Shown in pieces: positions 34,083-44,960 of a stretch of DNA of 64,000 nucleotides; positions within the stretch are counted from its first letter, which is position 1; each line of letters starts with the position of its first letter. Below the pieces are notes generated by a model that was not told where the DNA came from, did no database searches, and saw nothing but the letters and a program-made list of their open reading frames with translations. The DNA comes from Undaria pinnatifida (Eukaryota > Sar > Phaeophyceae > Laminariales > Alariaceae): assembly GCA_012845835.1 (NCBI GenBank), contig JABAKD010000028.1:13454717-13518716 (forward strand), given 5' to 3'. The translations under genes and the position numbers were made by a program.

Positions 34083-34690
34083 ATATTACAAACGGGTCAC
34101 GGGTGGCCTATAAATCACTCACCTTCGCGGTCGTTCTCACAGGTTGTGTTGATCTACAGCGGCGGCACTAACTTTCCCTTGGTCCTCCGTCCCATATTTT
34201 TCCTCCAGGCCCTCGGTGTCGGTCTCCTGAACTCAGTAAAGCGGGGTTTGGGTGGAAAGTCCGATTCTCGGGACGTGGTGATTCCAAGCTCGCCACACGC
34301 GCGGAGTGGGTATTCGAGCGATACAGTGCAATGGGATGCAGTATTCATACGTTACGGGTGATTAACATGCACAGGAAGGAATGATGCGTGACAGTGTACT
34401 ATGCTCCAGTCTTTCCTTTCTTCCATCGGCCGTGGTTAGAATAACACATGGTTGGTGGCCGGTGTATAAGTGAATATAACCCCGTTAAGATACGGCTTTC
34501 GAAATCCTCCAAACCGTCTTAAGCAAACGGCTGATTGCCGCTGCTCTTCCACAAGAATGCAGCAGGGAACCTCCGGCGGCTCGACCCGTACTAACACTCT
34601 GGTCCCTCCGCATATAGCCTGGTACGGACATCTTTAACATTTTTGTATTACTAGCATCCTGAAACCAAGGCCCCATAACAATGCCTTCTC
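34083..34690 (+). repeat. ~600 bp dispersed repeat, LTR-like (copy 2)
   Basis: This is the second copy of the block at 22690-23290, in the same direction, with the same AATAACACATGGTTGGTGGCC landmark at about 34441-34461. It is followed on the minus strand by gypsy pol remnants, as is copy 1. Confidence 0.7.
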
Positions 34691-34784
34691 GGGATGCGAG
34701 CGTTGTCGTTCCCCCGATGAGTGACGAGAGCACGGTGCACTTATCGTGATTACGACCTTACTTCGCCACTAACTCCACAATTTC

Positions 34785-36365
34785 TCAAAGAGCACGACCA
34801 TACCCCACCGCTCGTACAGACGTGCTAAAACCCATGACAATAGGGAGGGCGAGGTTAGAATGACCAGTAAAGCATGACACCAACTCCAACATTCGGACGA
34901 TGATATCACCGTCGGCCCCAACGGACGACCTCGAACGGCGAACCTCGTTTCGTATCCGCACGCGAAGCCTCACAACCTTTACCGGTCGCCCTTGCGTCCT
35001 TCAGAATGGGCGTCTGGCATCTCGGTTCCTTGCCGTGGCATTTATTCCAACTGTGTGCTGTTCGTGTAACCTAAACGCAGCCCTACTCCGTATCATGTTA
35101 GACACGGGGTGCGCCACACCCGAGTCGGCGGGAAACATCTCGTCGGACATGCACCGACTCGTGCGACGGCGGGGCCGGCGGCATCAGCTCCGAGGACTTC
35201 TCCTCGTGGGCTCCAAATGCGTTTGTCCACAATGCAAATGTTCTTTGGTAATGACGTGGGGACGTTACATGCCATCGGCTATGGACCTTCCCGTTTATAT
35301 ATCAAGATCCCAAGAGCTCACAAGAAACGCCAATAATGACAATGAAATTCCCTGACACAATGTATCAAACCATTCTATGTACGTAAAATGCCCGACGACA
35401 CGACCATAGCGGTGCAGCACCCCCTAAAAGCCCATGTCGGGTTATCAACCACAAGTTGGCTCAGACCGAGTAGCTTTGATAAACATATCTGCCGCCGCCC
35501 GGTGCGAACGCTGTGACAGTCATGGATGCTCGAAGCACAGCACCATCGTTGGACTCGCCTACCGAACGAGCTGTAAGCTCCATCCCAGCGCCATCTCAGC
35601 ATCCTTGTGTCTTCTGTACAGAGACCTTGGGCGGGGCCATGACGTCGATGCCGAGTTTCTTTCTCAGCATCTTGTGCCCGGTGATGACCGCATCGCCTCC
35701 CCCAGGGAGCACGATAAACGGCATGGTAAATTAGACTGGTACCCTTGGTGCTTCAATCTTTTAGTGGAGCGGACACGATTGCGTCTCAATACCCCACCTC
35801 TGGGCTAAAGACGTCGCCACACCCGCATGTCCAACAAACACCTGCGTTCAGGCAGTTTGCGTAATTTCGGCTGTCCCCACAGAGCATGTGCCAGCTCTTC
35901 CGATGTTGCCGTCATGCTTGAACCATAATCCATGAGCGCCTTGTCCTCAACAGTCGTGGAAGCACCAGGAACAGCAAGACGCCCCGCGAAATGCTGCGTC
36001 GGGCCCTTCACATGCCGTTCGTTCTCTACCGAATCCACGATCGTGTCACTACATCTGCCAGGCTGCACGATCGCAACACGGGCGGAATAATGGTCTTTGA
36101 TTTCCACGGCACTGCTGTGACACGAAGAGATGTTTTTCGGGATGTACCCACATGAAATGTTTGGGATTTCCTGGGGACACGTCTTCGAGAATAGCCACAT
36201 CATCATCAGTGATCGTTTGAGGCCGCTGAAACAATCAGCTGGGTCGCTGGACGTCGCTATCACGTTTAGGGCTGCTGCGAAGTCGCCCTTGGAGTCGCTG
36301 GACAGTTTTGTTGCGCAGAGGATCGCTAAAACACCGCTTCTGGGGTCGCCGGGCTTCTTCCACAC
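34785..36365 (-). pseudogene. Gypsy protease and spacer remnant, reverse strand
   Basis: From 36365 downwards the minus frame includes VKGPTQHFAGRLAVPGASTT and then a retropepsin-like active site KALMDYGSSMTATSEEL, where the usual D-S/T-G reads D-Y-G. It is followed, after a frame change, by VLPGGGDAVITGHKMLRKKL and the GIDVMAPPK segment; the pattern L-G-x-K-x-L-R-x-K-L-G-I-D closes the retropepsin fold. Further degenerate pieces (ELTARSVGESNDGAVLRAS) look like the protease-RT spacer. No RT motif is found before the repeat at 34690. Confidence 0.6.
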
Positions 36366-36504
36366 GTCTAGGACTGCGCCGGAACATCGCGTCTAGATTT
36401 GCGCAACATCATCACCGTTTGAGTCTGGGGGAACACTATTTCTGGGGTCGCTGCACGATCATTACCTCGATCTCCAGGCAGATATCTGCTTCATATGGGG
36501 CTGC

Positions 36505-36560
36505 ACTAGCATTTCGGCAGCATCTGTTTTGTACTAGCATTTCGGCAGCATCTGTTTTGT
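36505..36560 (+). repeat. Perfect 28 bp tandem duplication
   Basis: ACTAGCATTTCGGCAGCATC plus TGTTTTGT occurs twice with no mismatch, at 36505 and 36533. Perfect identity suggests a recent duplication. Confidence 0.85.
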
Positions 36561-36569
36561 AGCAGAGCC

Positions 36570-38851
36570 ACACGTCTTCTTTGTGCGAGGGGGCGGCAAA
36601 ACCCTGGTAGGTTGCTACATACTTGGTACTCATCTCTACTTCTTCGTCAATCAAGTGATCGTTGGAATATTACTCAGTCTTGGTATGCAGTTGATAATTG
36701 TTCGCAGATATACGATTTGCCTTTATTCAAAATGAACCTGTTTTCCTGTTCATTCACCTACACTAGGTGCCCATTGTGTTTCAGAAGCAAGGTATGATGG
36801 TTACCTGCTGTTCGACGGCGATGTTATCAGAAAAAAAAACTACGGCCACAACAGCGTCGTCGTGTTTGGCGTGTGGAGATGTTTTGTACTGAGTATTTCT
36901 GTATGATGTGTATGGTGAGACCTACGCGGTTTGCCAGGTCTATGTGCTACACGGCGGTTTGAGCGCTCATCCACGCTTCAAACCTGTCATAACACCGTGC
37001 CTTTTTGTAGCCGGAACACGTGTTGTTGTAGCTGTTGCGTTGGATGTTGAAAGACTGACCATTTGTTACAAGCGAAGCTGGGGCGATTTTTTTTGCGGCC
37101 CGGCGAAATGATGAATTTTTGTTGCGGCATAGCAATTAATGGATTCCATGCATAATTGACACTAACAACAAGTAAGGGAAGTGTTAGAGTCGGTTCTTCA
37201 ATGACAAGATAAAAGTAAGCTTGGCGCACGTAACACGCTACTACTACTGTAGATACAGTTTATTGAGTAACTTTTTCGTGAATTTGGGCTGGTTGCAACA
37301 AGCGCTGGTGATCGTTCGCCATGATCGGCACTGGAGCAATGTTTCTACTGATTTCACGATGCAATTCGTATCGTTACCCATCATCAATATTTTTGTTGGG
37401 GCTTCCGTGGTGGGGGGGCGTTACGTGTAGGCCGATTAGCCTATACGCATTCAACGTTCAGTCCAAGCAGCTGCTTGTAACACTTCAATCGACGGTGAAC
37501 AGCATAGTTGCTGTGGATAGGATAAGCCTATGGATAGCCAAGATCGCTATATAAGTGCACTAGTGTTGGTAACCAACTGCAATAGGCATGATTAATCAAG
37601 TTTATCAAGTTTGTTCGGCTTGCTTAGTGTAAGCATAATCAAAGCAACTTTGTAATACTCATTCAATTTTTTAGCAAATATGTATGGTTAACTATACAAC
37701 CGAACCTAGATGATTGAAACATGCTCATTTGCGTATTTTGTGCTGGTGACATTCGTACTTTAGCGTCGCGGCACGGCTGCAAGCCTCCGTCGGCATTGCG
37801 CAGGCCACCCTATACTCGTTCTCGTCAATACCATGGATGGGAGACGTGGCTGTACACATCCACGAAACAGCTCTGAAAAACGCCGTTGGAGGGCTGTTAA
37901 GCCGTGCGAAGGCTTGCCCGCAAACACCTCGTCGTCTCCGGCAATAACCGTGCCCCCCAGATATGGGGGCCGGTGACGAAGCCCTGACATTAACGTGTTG
38001 GCTCGTTTGACGCGCGTGCCAGGGATTCGGATTATCTGGGCGTCACTTGGGGCTTGTTGTCAAGCGCGGTATTGACTCGTTAGAGGCGCGCGCTCATCGG
38101 CCTCGAGGACACGGTGTTTGGGGAAACCTTCGACGACAGTGTGCAAGTGGTGGCGAGGCCCGACTCAGTGGAATATCTGGAGTTAGCTATTTACTTTAGC
38201 CAGACGATCAACAGAGTGTTGTGACCGACTTCCTCCAGCAACTAACCTTTAGGAACCTTTTCAAATAACGGTTGGGGAGAGAAGCGTGACTGAGCACTGC
38301 CCCAGTTCGTCATGGGCGACAATTTCATGCACACTACTGACGGGAAAGCTGGTTCTACAAGGGAGCGGGTGCAGGTGGTTCTGCTCTATGTGTTGGAGTT
38401 ATCTCCAAGTTCTTTTAGTGGCGGGGGTTTGGTTGATATCAACCGTGTTTCGTGCCTCCATGGTTCTAGTCCATGAAAGACGTTTTCGAGTGCGCGTTAT
38501 AACAAAGTCAAGCGTCACAACATTTGGTTTGTAGCTTCGACGGATACACAGGTAGTTGGTTTAAGGACAATACGGATATGTGCTTACCGGAGAGGAGACG
38601 GGGTAGTTGGAGGGTGGCATGCTTAGTTGGTATGCCTGGTATGCGCAGAAAGAAATTCGAGAGCGTCTACACTGCAGTTTGCGCGTAATGAGAAGCGCAC
38701 TACACACACGTTCGAATGACGAAACCTAGACTGGGCGATCATACTGGTGTATGGATGGAGTACAGTACGAGCATGCCTGACGAGGAGGACGCGTGGGGTG
38801 ACATATACTAGATGCGCCGAAGAGAAAGACAGACGCGGTGTGGTGAATGAT
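36570..38851. other. Intergenic stretch, possible degenerate coding near 38.0-38.5 kb
   Basis: I see no supported gene. On the plus strand at 37995-38240, frames interrupted by a stop read DSDYLGVTWGLLSS and TVFGETFDDSVQVV, and at 38310-38400 FVMGDNFMHTTDGKAGST. These have protein-like composition and may be transposon remnants, but I do not recognise the family. Confidence 0.3.
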
Positions 38852-38856
38852 GTAAT

Positions 38857-39294
38857 TGTCATGGATAATGTGTGATAACCTGGCACGGTGGTTTGAGAGG
38901 GTGTGCCGTCGATGTTAGTCAAGGTGATGGCACGGAGCGAGAGGGTAGCCTGGAAGACGAAGCGCCTCCGAGATGTAGAGAATATGTTGAATAGTACAAC
39001 GGTGGCGCTAAATTTGGCCAATACACACAAACATAAACCGCAGATTCGCAAGAGCTCAGACGACGGCCGCTTCCCAGACATGACAAGGACAGCTATGATC
39101 CGGAACGATCTACAAAAGGGAGCCACGCGAGAGAGTGAGCTACCTGAATATCAAGCGGAGAATCCTACGGAAGCAATTCCTCCGCACACATACGTACGTT
39201 ACACTCGAACCGAAACATATGAGATCTACGATACACAAGAGCAGTGCTACTGAACATTGACTCATAATGGCTATGTGCTAACATTTCCATAACA
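38857..39294 (-). repeat. 3' LTR of the bounded Copia element
   Basis: This is 438 bp, preceded by target duplication GTAAT at 38852 and followed on its inner side by the C-run that is the polypurine tract on the element strand. It matches 42438-42872 across its length. Confidence 0.88.
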
Positions 39295-39306
39295 CCCCCC
39301 CTCAAT
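39295..39306 (-). promoter_or_regulatory. Polypurine tract (plus-strand primer)
   Basis: On the element strand the sequence is ATTGAGGGGGGG, directly followed by the LTR start TGTTATGG. This is the standard position and composition of an LTR-retrotransposon polypurine tract. Confidence 0.75.
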
Positions 39307-39497
39307 CGAAGTTGCTCTAACTAGTACCAAACTAAGGACGATTAATTCACGCAAGTATTTTTGTTTCGTGCGTTTCATACACCAAAGTATCGTAAGCTGA
39401 CGATACGACTGCTAGGTGATAGGAATCACGGTCTACTTGACGAACACCGCAAGGGTGTCCACAGAGCAGATCTTGTCCTTCATGAGCACCAGCTCAT

Positions 39498-40450
39498 TTA
39501 CTTGGTTTGCTGGTCGACGAACGCCACGGCGTTTTTGAAGCCGCCGAGAGATTTAGGCGTGAAGGGGCCGAAGATGCTGACGGATACGAGTTGGAAACGA
39601 CGTAGAACATTGTAGGTGGCCTGCTTGGGGTGAGGGTGTTGTACGCTCTTCCCGAGTGGGCAGGTACTACAGTTCTTAAGGGTGCCGGTGTAGTCGACAC
39701 CGCTAGCCGGCTCTTTCCTCAGGACGTCCAAGCTCTTGCGGTTGATGCGTTTCATGCGCCGGTGCCACAGCTTGGCAGACTCCGACTTTAAGGCAAGGCC
39801 GTCAGGGGCTCGCTCGAGGACCATCTGCCCCCCGGCGCCACCCCCCAGTTTCACCTCGATGGAGCAGATGATTTTCACGGTCGCGTCGTCCACCCGACAG
39901 GCTTGCATCCGGCTAACCACGTCCCCCGACTCCAATCTGAGGTTGGCCGGACCAATCAGCGTCGCCACTCCCTTCTGCATCGCTGCGGTCACGGAGAAGA
40001 GGTTGGTGCCCAAGTCCGGCACCAAAACGACCCGAAAGAAGACGCGCCGGTCATTTCCGTTGTCGTCCGTGACGGTGCCGAAGATAGTTCCCGTTGTTAC
40101 GCCCTTGAGGAGATGCTGGCCGGCGGCGACTATCGTGTGAGGGACCTGAAGCTCTTCGACGTCGCACATGTGGGCCCGCGCTCCTGGTGTAAGCGCAGGG
40201 TTGAGGTAGTTGTTAGTCGCTCCGATGTCCACAACCATCCGAATGCACGACCCGTCTAAGAGAAAAGGGGCAAGCGGCATGTCCGCAGGAGTCGCCATGA
40301 ATACACCAAAAAGCCCTTGAGGCAAGGGGTGGTCCTGTGCAGGCGACGCCGAGAAGATAGATGAAAGCGCCGCCGGAGTGGCGGCGGACACCGCCGCAGG
40401 CGCCTGGGAAAATGCAGAAGACGAAGTTGACGCAGCCGGTGGAGCGCGTT
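39498..40450 (-). pseudogene. Copia protease and N-terminal integrase
   Basis: The protease site reads MVVDIGATNNYLNPAL, where the usual D-S-G-A-T has Ile for Ser, so the enzyme would be altered. Strands VVLVPDLGTNLFSVTAAMQ complete the retropepsin. The pre-integrase zinc domain reads LWHRRMKRINRKSLDVL followed by CSTCPLGKSVQHPHP; its H-x-R and C-x-x-C are visible. The integrase core starts VSIFGPFTPKSLGGFKNAVAFVD and then breaks after QQTK; a shifted frame continues briefly (VLMKDKICSVD) before sequence adjoining the polypurine tract. Frame relative to gag is shifted near 40450. Confidence 0.75.
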
Positions 40451-41502
40451 GGGCGCTGATGAGAGAACCCGAATGAAGTTGGCGCAGCGGGAGCCTGCGG
40501 AGCTGTCGCCGGAGTCGATTGCGCCAAGTGAGCGCTTCCGATGTTGGGCAGGTTGACCCGACCCGCGGAATGCAGCAGCGCCAGGTTAGCAGCCAAGCCT
40601 TTGAGCTCCATCTCCTTGTTCGCACGAAAATCCTGCTGTTCCTGGCACTCAGCATCGCTGTGCGCGGTGGTGTTGTGGTAGGAGCACCATTTCGCCCGAG
40701 CACTCCCCCCACCACCACCGCGCTTGTTCTTCCAATTCTTCTTCCCCGGCTTCGGACGGTTCTTCTGCACTTGTTGGGGGCAGTCACGCTGGAAATGCCC
40801 GTACGCCTTGCATGGATGACCCTGGTCGGATGAGAATGCCGCCATCGCGGCCCCCCGGCCCGAGTAAACGGACGCTGACGCGTCGCGGGACTGCTGGTCC
40901 ACGTAGAAGCGGTTAGCCGTCACCTGGAGACGGTCAACGGACGTTAATTCTTCACGGTAGTGCATATCACGGATGAACATATACTCTGGGGCCTTCGTCA
41001 GGCCCGAGAGCATGATTTCTAGGTAGACCTCCGAGACCTCCTCCCCCAGGCCCTGGAGGCGAATCTTGAGATCTATTCTTTTTGTGAAGAAATCAATGGG
41101 ATCTCCGCCCGTCAAGTGCCGGAGGCCGAAAAGCTCTTTGTGGCACGCACGCCGAGATTCCTTGGTGTGAGCGTTGAAACGCTCGTTTCGGGCCTTTCAG
41201 GCCGCCGTTCCATCCGCCGCCTTTTCGTGAGTAAGAACGGTGACGTTGGCAGAACCGGAAGTGACAAAGAAGAGGAGGGAGAACAGGCGACTGTTAGCCT
41301 GGTCCCACTTGGCCCTATCTCCCTCGTCCGGCTCAGGTTCCGCAGAGCTGCCGGCCCCGGCTACGACGAGCTTGTGGTCCGGCGTGAAGAGGTTGACTGC
41401 ACTCCGGGGTTTTGTTTTCCACACGAGAAAACCCTGCTGCCCCGAGATGTCCCCAACGGCGTCCAGCATGGAGTGGAGCCCGGAGCTCGATGATTCCGCC
41501 AT
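40451..41502 (-). pseudogene. Copia gag with one nonsense codon
   Basis: From Met at 41502 the frame reads FTPDHKLVVAGAGSS, KWDQANSRLFSLLFFVTSGS, then meets an in-frame TGA near 41171 at a position where Trp is expected, and continues KARNERFNAHTKESRR and LTGGDPIDFFTKRIDLKIRL. The helical capsid region ends with MLSGLTKAPEYMFIRDM. A degenerate zinc knuckle reads HPCKAYGHFQRDCP, in which the first Cys of C-x2-C-x4-H-x4-C is missing. A second Cys/His cluster reads CSYHNTTAHSDAEC. An Ala/Pro-rich linker leads to the protease in another frame. Confidence 0.75.
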
Positions 41503-42423
41503 GGCTGAAAGCCAGGGTCACACTCCCGGGCCTGGTCATGTTTTCGGCACACGTACGACGCCCCGAGAGCCTGAAAAAGGGTTGACGCCCCGTCCGGCGT
41601 TAGCTATCCGGCTTCCGCCCAGGCCCCTGCGCCCCGTCGAGCATAGCTCATGACCAACCAAAACTGCGGTGTTGAGACGACGGAGTAGCCAGTTCCGGCC
41701 TCGTCCTGCAGGTACACTGGTCAGATGCACTGCTAATAATTGCTACGCGTCTTGCAGCGTAGACCGTTGGCTGCTGCACGGATGCAAACAGGTCTGGTCA
41801 GATCCTTAGCCTACACACGCACCGATCAAGAAACCAGCACGAGGAAGATAGTTTGGACAGACCTACCTCGCGCATACCACAACGCGCAGGTCTACCTTGC
41901 GTATACTAAAACGTGCAAGAAAAGATACGTGAGCGGGTCACTTAGGTGTATCAGCAGCAGGTGGCTACCAGCTAGCATTAGTATCTTTAGCCTACACACG
42001 GTACCAAGCCGGCAACTCGGTACGTGGGAGATATCATGGATAGACTACGTCTCGCGAGAGAACCACGCGCAGGCGATTTTGGTCGCCAGTTACAGACGCA
42101 AAGAGAAACCGAGAGCGGTGCACCGCGCGCAGAACTAACAACCTACACAACCCTATTCGCCGATTGAAATCAACGCCTAGAAGTTGTGCTCCGGAATGCT
42201 TTAGACAAACGATAGAGTACCGAAAGTGCAGCCGATAGCCCGGTGATCAGTCCGTGCCCAGTAGGCAAGCGGGTTGACTCATTGTGGCCTCCAGCAGAAA
42301 GGAGGTTCCGGCAGTAGCAAAAACCGAGAATGGCCAAATCCTGGAGGACGGGTGTGCTCTCCACGGCACTCGGCGACAGACAGCAGTAGACGCGTAGTCG
42401 CCGCAGGCCCGCACTCACACACA

Positions 42424-42437
42424 CGAGGCTCATAATC
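42424..42437 (-). promoter_or_regulatory. Copia primer-binding site, half-tRNA(iMet) type
   Basis: Immediately inside the 5' LTR the element strand reads GATTATGAGCCTCG. The complement CGAGGCTCATAATC again matches the anticodon stem-loop of initiator tRNA-Met. The site is nearly the same as the one at 20953-20968. Confidence 0.65.
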
Positions 42438-42872
42438 TGTCATGGATAATGTGTGATACCCTGACACGGTGGTTTGAGAGGCTGTGCCGTCGACGTTAGT
42501 CGAGGCGATCCCACGGAGCGAGAGGATAACCTGAAAGGAGTGCTTGCGAGATGTAGAGAAGATGTTGAATAGTACAGCTGTGGCGATTAAATTGCCCAAT
42601 ACACACAGATATATACCACAGAGTTGCAAGAGCCCAGGCGACGGCTGCTTCCCAGACATGACAAGGACAGCTATGATCCGGAACGATCTACAAGAGAGAG
42701 CCACGCGAGAGAGTGAGCTACCTGGATACCACGCGGAGAATCCTACGGAAGAAATTCCCCCGCACATATGCGTACGTTACACTCGAACCGAAACATATGA
42801 GATCTACGATACACAAGAGCAGTGCTACTGAACATTGACTCACAATGGCTATGTGCTAACATTTCTATAACA
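42438..42872 (-). repeat. 5' LTR of the bounded Copia element
   Basis: This is 435 bp, TG..CA, flanked on the outside by target duplication GTAAT at 42873-42877 and on the inside by the primer site. Confidence 0.88.
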
Positions 42873-43499
42873 GTAATACATATTTTTATTGCTAGTCTGT
42901 CAAATACGACAGCTGTGTATTCGACCGGTAGAATGTTGGATACTCCACCTTGCAAGCTGCATCACGCGTGATGCATTTTCAATTTGTTTCCGATCCAAGA
43001 GCTGTGAGTTCGACCGAATGAGTGTTCGATACTCAACTTTGCAAGCTTTGCTTGCGCAGAATCAGAAAGCAACCTCTCGCTCGCAGATCGACGGCGAAGA
43101 AAAACACAAAATAAATCGGTTTTTAGTTGACTGTAATGCACTCCACGATGTGCCCTGCTGTTTTTTTCAATTCTCGGGACAAGGCGTAATTCCACATTAG
43201 AAATCGTCAAATTTGCAGATTTCACTCGGATTTCACTCAGTTACCAATAATAATAGTCAATTGATCCACACCCTATGTCTCAAACAGCCAGTGCGAGTGG
43301 CAGATATGAAGGAATTTGGTGGGACTCATTACGGAAGGGAAAGGGGGCAGGGATGCAGCAGAGTAGTACTCGTAGTTCGTCAGTAACAATTTTTAGTACG
43401 GACTATGCGAGAGGTCACTCTCAATACAGCACAGCGGTGGGCTCTGTCGACGTGTGCTCTAGAATAGTAATCATCCGTAATTTAAAAGGTACAAAAACG

Positions 43500-44500
43500 C
43501 AGATAGAAAGCTCGGGGTCGAGATATACCGACGTCCTCAGAGGACCTGGGCGTGTTTCCGGCGGTACAAGGTCAAATATCTGGAACCGTCTGGGTGTGCG
43601 CTTGCGGCTGGCATTTTGGATGGTAAAAGCCGAGATGATCGAGACGGTACTCTACGGGTGCGTGACGTAGAGCCCGGAAAACCTGACTACGACAGGCTAC
43701 GGCAGGGTCACCACTTCGGGCACCTCCGATGCCTCTGTTGGCAGAAACGAATTCGCGACGACCACACCCTCTCGTACTCCAACGCGTCTGCCGAAGCAGA
43801 CTCCGAGAGTATTGACGTGACGATGCGTAAACGAAGGACATTTTTCGTGGGGTTCGTGGCAAATCTGGAGAAGAAGCGCCTGCCGCGTAGGGTGATGTTT
43901 GGGAAACTGGTTGAGGTTAAAGGATATACTCCGGGGGGCAAGAGAACGACTGAATGGTGTGTCTAGAGGAACAAATAACGGAATTTGGCATGAACTTCGA
44001 AGGTAGCGTCAAAAGGCTGCACAGAAGGCCAGTAGATAGTTTCAACGGGTCGAGGAGGGGGTCGAGGCATTCATGCGGAAAAGGTATAACGCAGAGAGCT
44101 GCAAAGCCGCAAGTCAATATTCGAAGGCCGCAGCCGTGCTACCCGCCGTTGACACCAATACGAGGCGGCTGGGAAGGGGGGGGGATGGGGAGGGGAGGGG
44201 GGCGTCGGGGACGTCCTACCCACGAGACTGAAGTATGGGTTTAGCAATCATCTTCCTGACGTATGCGACTTCCTATACCCTTACGTAGCTAGCATTAGAC
44301 CGCCCGGACTTCTTCCCCTTGCTGTGTGTTTTACCCTCAGTGCGCATTTTGCAATTGATTCCCTCTAAGTGCCCAGCGCCTTTTTCTGCCAGACGCCAGG
44401 ATCTACTGTTCTGGTGTATTTCCTTTCCTTTCACTCGTTTCTTTTCTTCCTTTGTGTAGTTGCGTCGGGTCTTTCGTGCGTATGTGTACGTATTGATAGC
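43500..44500 (+). mobile_element. 5'-truncated LINE copy (C-terminus and 3' UTR)
   Basis: This fragment corresponds to the last ~260 codons and 3' UTR of the LINE at 50.7-54.9 kb: it begins near the equivalent of 53690 (CAGAGGxCCTGGGCGTGTTTCC) and runs through WRKRKRDDHTLSY-like coding, the GGGG-rich end, ACGAGACTGAAGTATGGGTT and a T/C-rich tail. It has stops and indels (for example GCGTGACGTAGAGCCC where the full copy has TGG). Truncation at the 5' end is the usual outcome of target-primed reverse transcription. Confidence 0.85.
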
Positions 44501-44639
44501 GTTGGCTGGTCGGTTGGTTAATATTTTTCCCCGACACCCGAGCTCACGTATTCCCTTCCTGTAGTTTTACAACACGTTTTTTTCTCTCTTTTGTTGTCTC
44601 ATATATCTGATGCGTACTGTACTTTCCGTTGCATTTTGT

Positions 44640-44960
44640 AGCGTGTTAATAATATAATATACTCGGTAAATAATAAGAACTCAGTCCAGCTGTGAGGTCG
44701 AATATTTTGTACAAACTCATCGTTGCAAGCTGTGTCCGATACTCCGATCGCGCGTATTACGGATTGTGTGTCCTCATGATAGATATAGGTCGGCGACTCC
44801 CCCTGCAACTACAGCGTAGCTATCAGGGCAAACAGCGTGATGTAAGTCAGTCTGTGCCCGGAAATCGTAGAACCCGTTTCTGAGGGGCATAAAATCTGAC
44901 ACCTGTGGAAGGAAATGCATCCGATTATCAAGTGAATAATATAGTCTGTATGTTTAGTCT
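44640..44960 (+). repeat. Third copy of the 10.5-11.5 kb repeat family
   Basis: This matches 11020-11440: CATCGTTGCAAGCTGTGTCC, CCGATCGCGCGTATTA, TGTGTGTCCTCATGA, GATATAGGTCGGCGACTCCC, GTAGCTATCAGGG, and GGAAGGAAATGCATCCG. It is a single unit with no gypsy coding next to it, so it may be a solo LTR or a truncated satellite unit. Confidence 0.65.

Larger units (their letters stand above)
38857..42872 (-). mobile_element. Copia element with LTRs and target duplication, pol deleted
   Basis: Boundaries are well defined. Both LTRs start TGTCATGGATAATGTGTGATA and end ATAACA on the plus strand (38857-39294 and 42438-42872), and the element is flanked by GTAAT on both sides (38852-38856 and 42873-42877). 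On the minus strand the order is 5' LTR, primer site, ~900 bp leader, gag, protease, start of integrase, polypurine tract, 3' LTR. RT, RNase H and most of integrase are missing. Internal frames carry a nonsense codon and frameshifts, so it is non-autonomous and decayed. The two LTRs differ by point changes and small indels, which gives a handle on its age. Confidence 0.88.
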
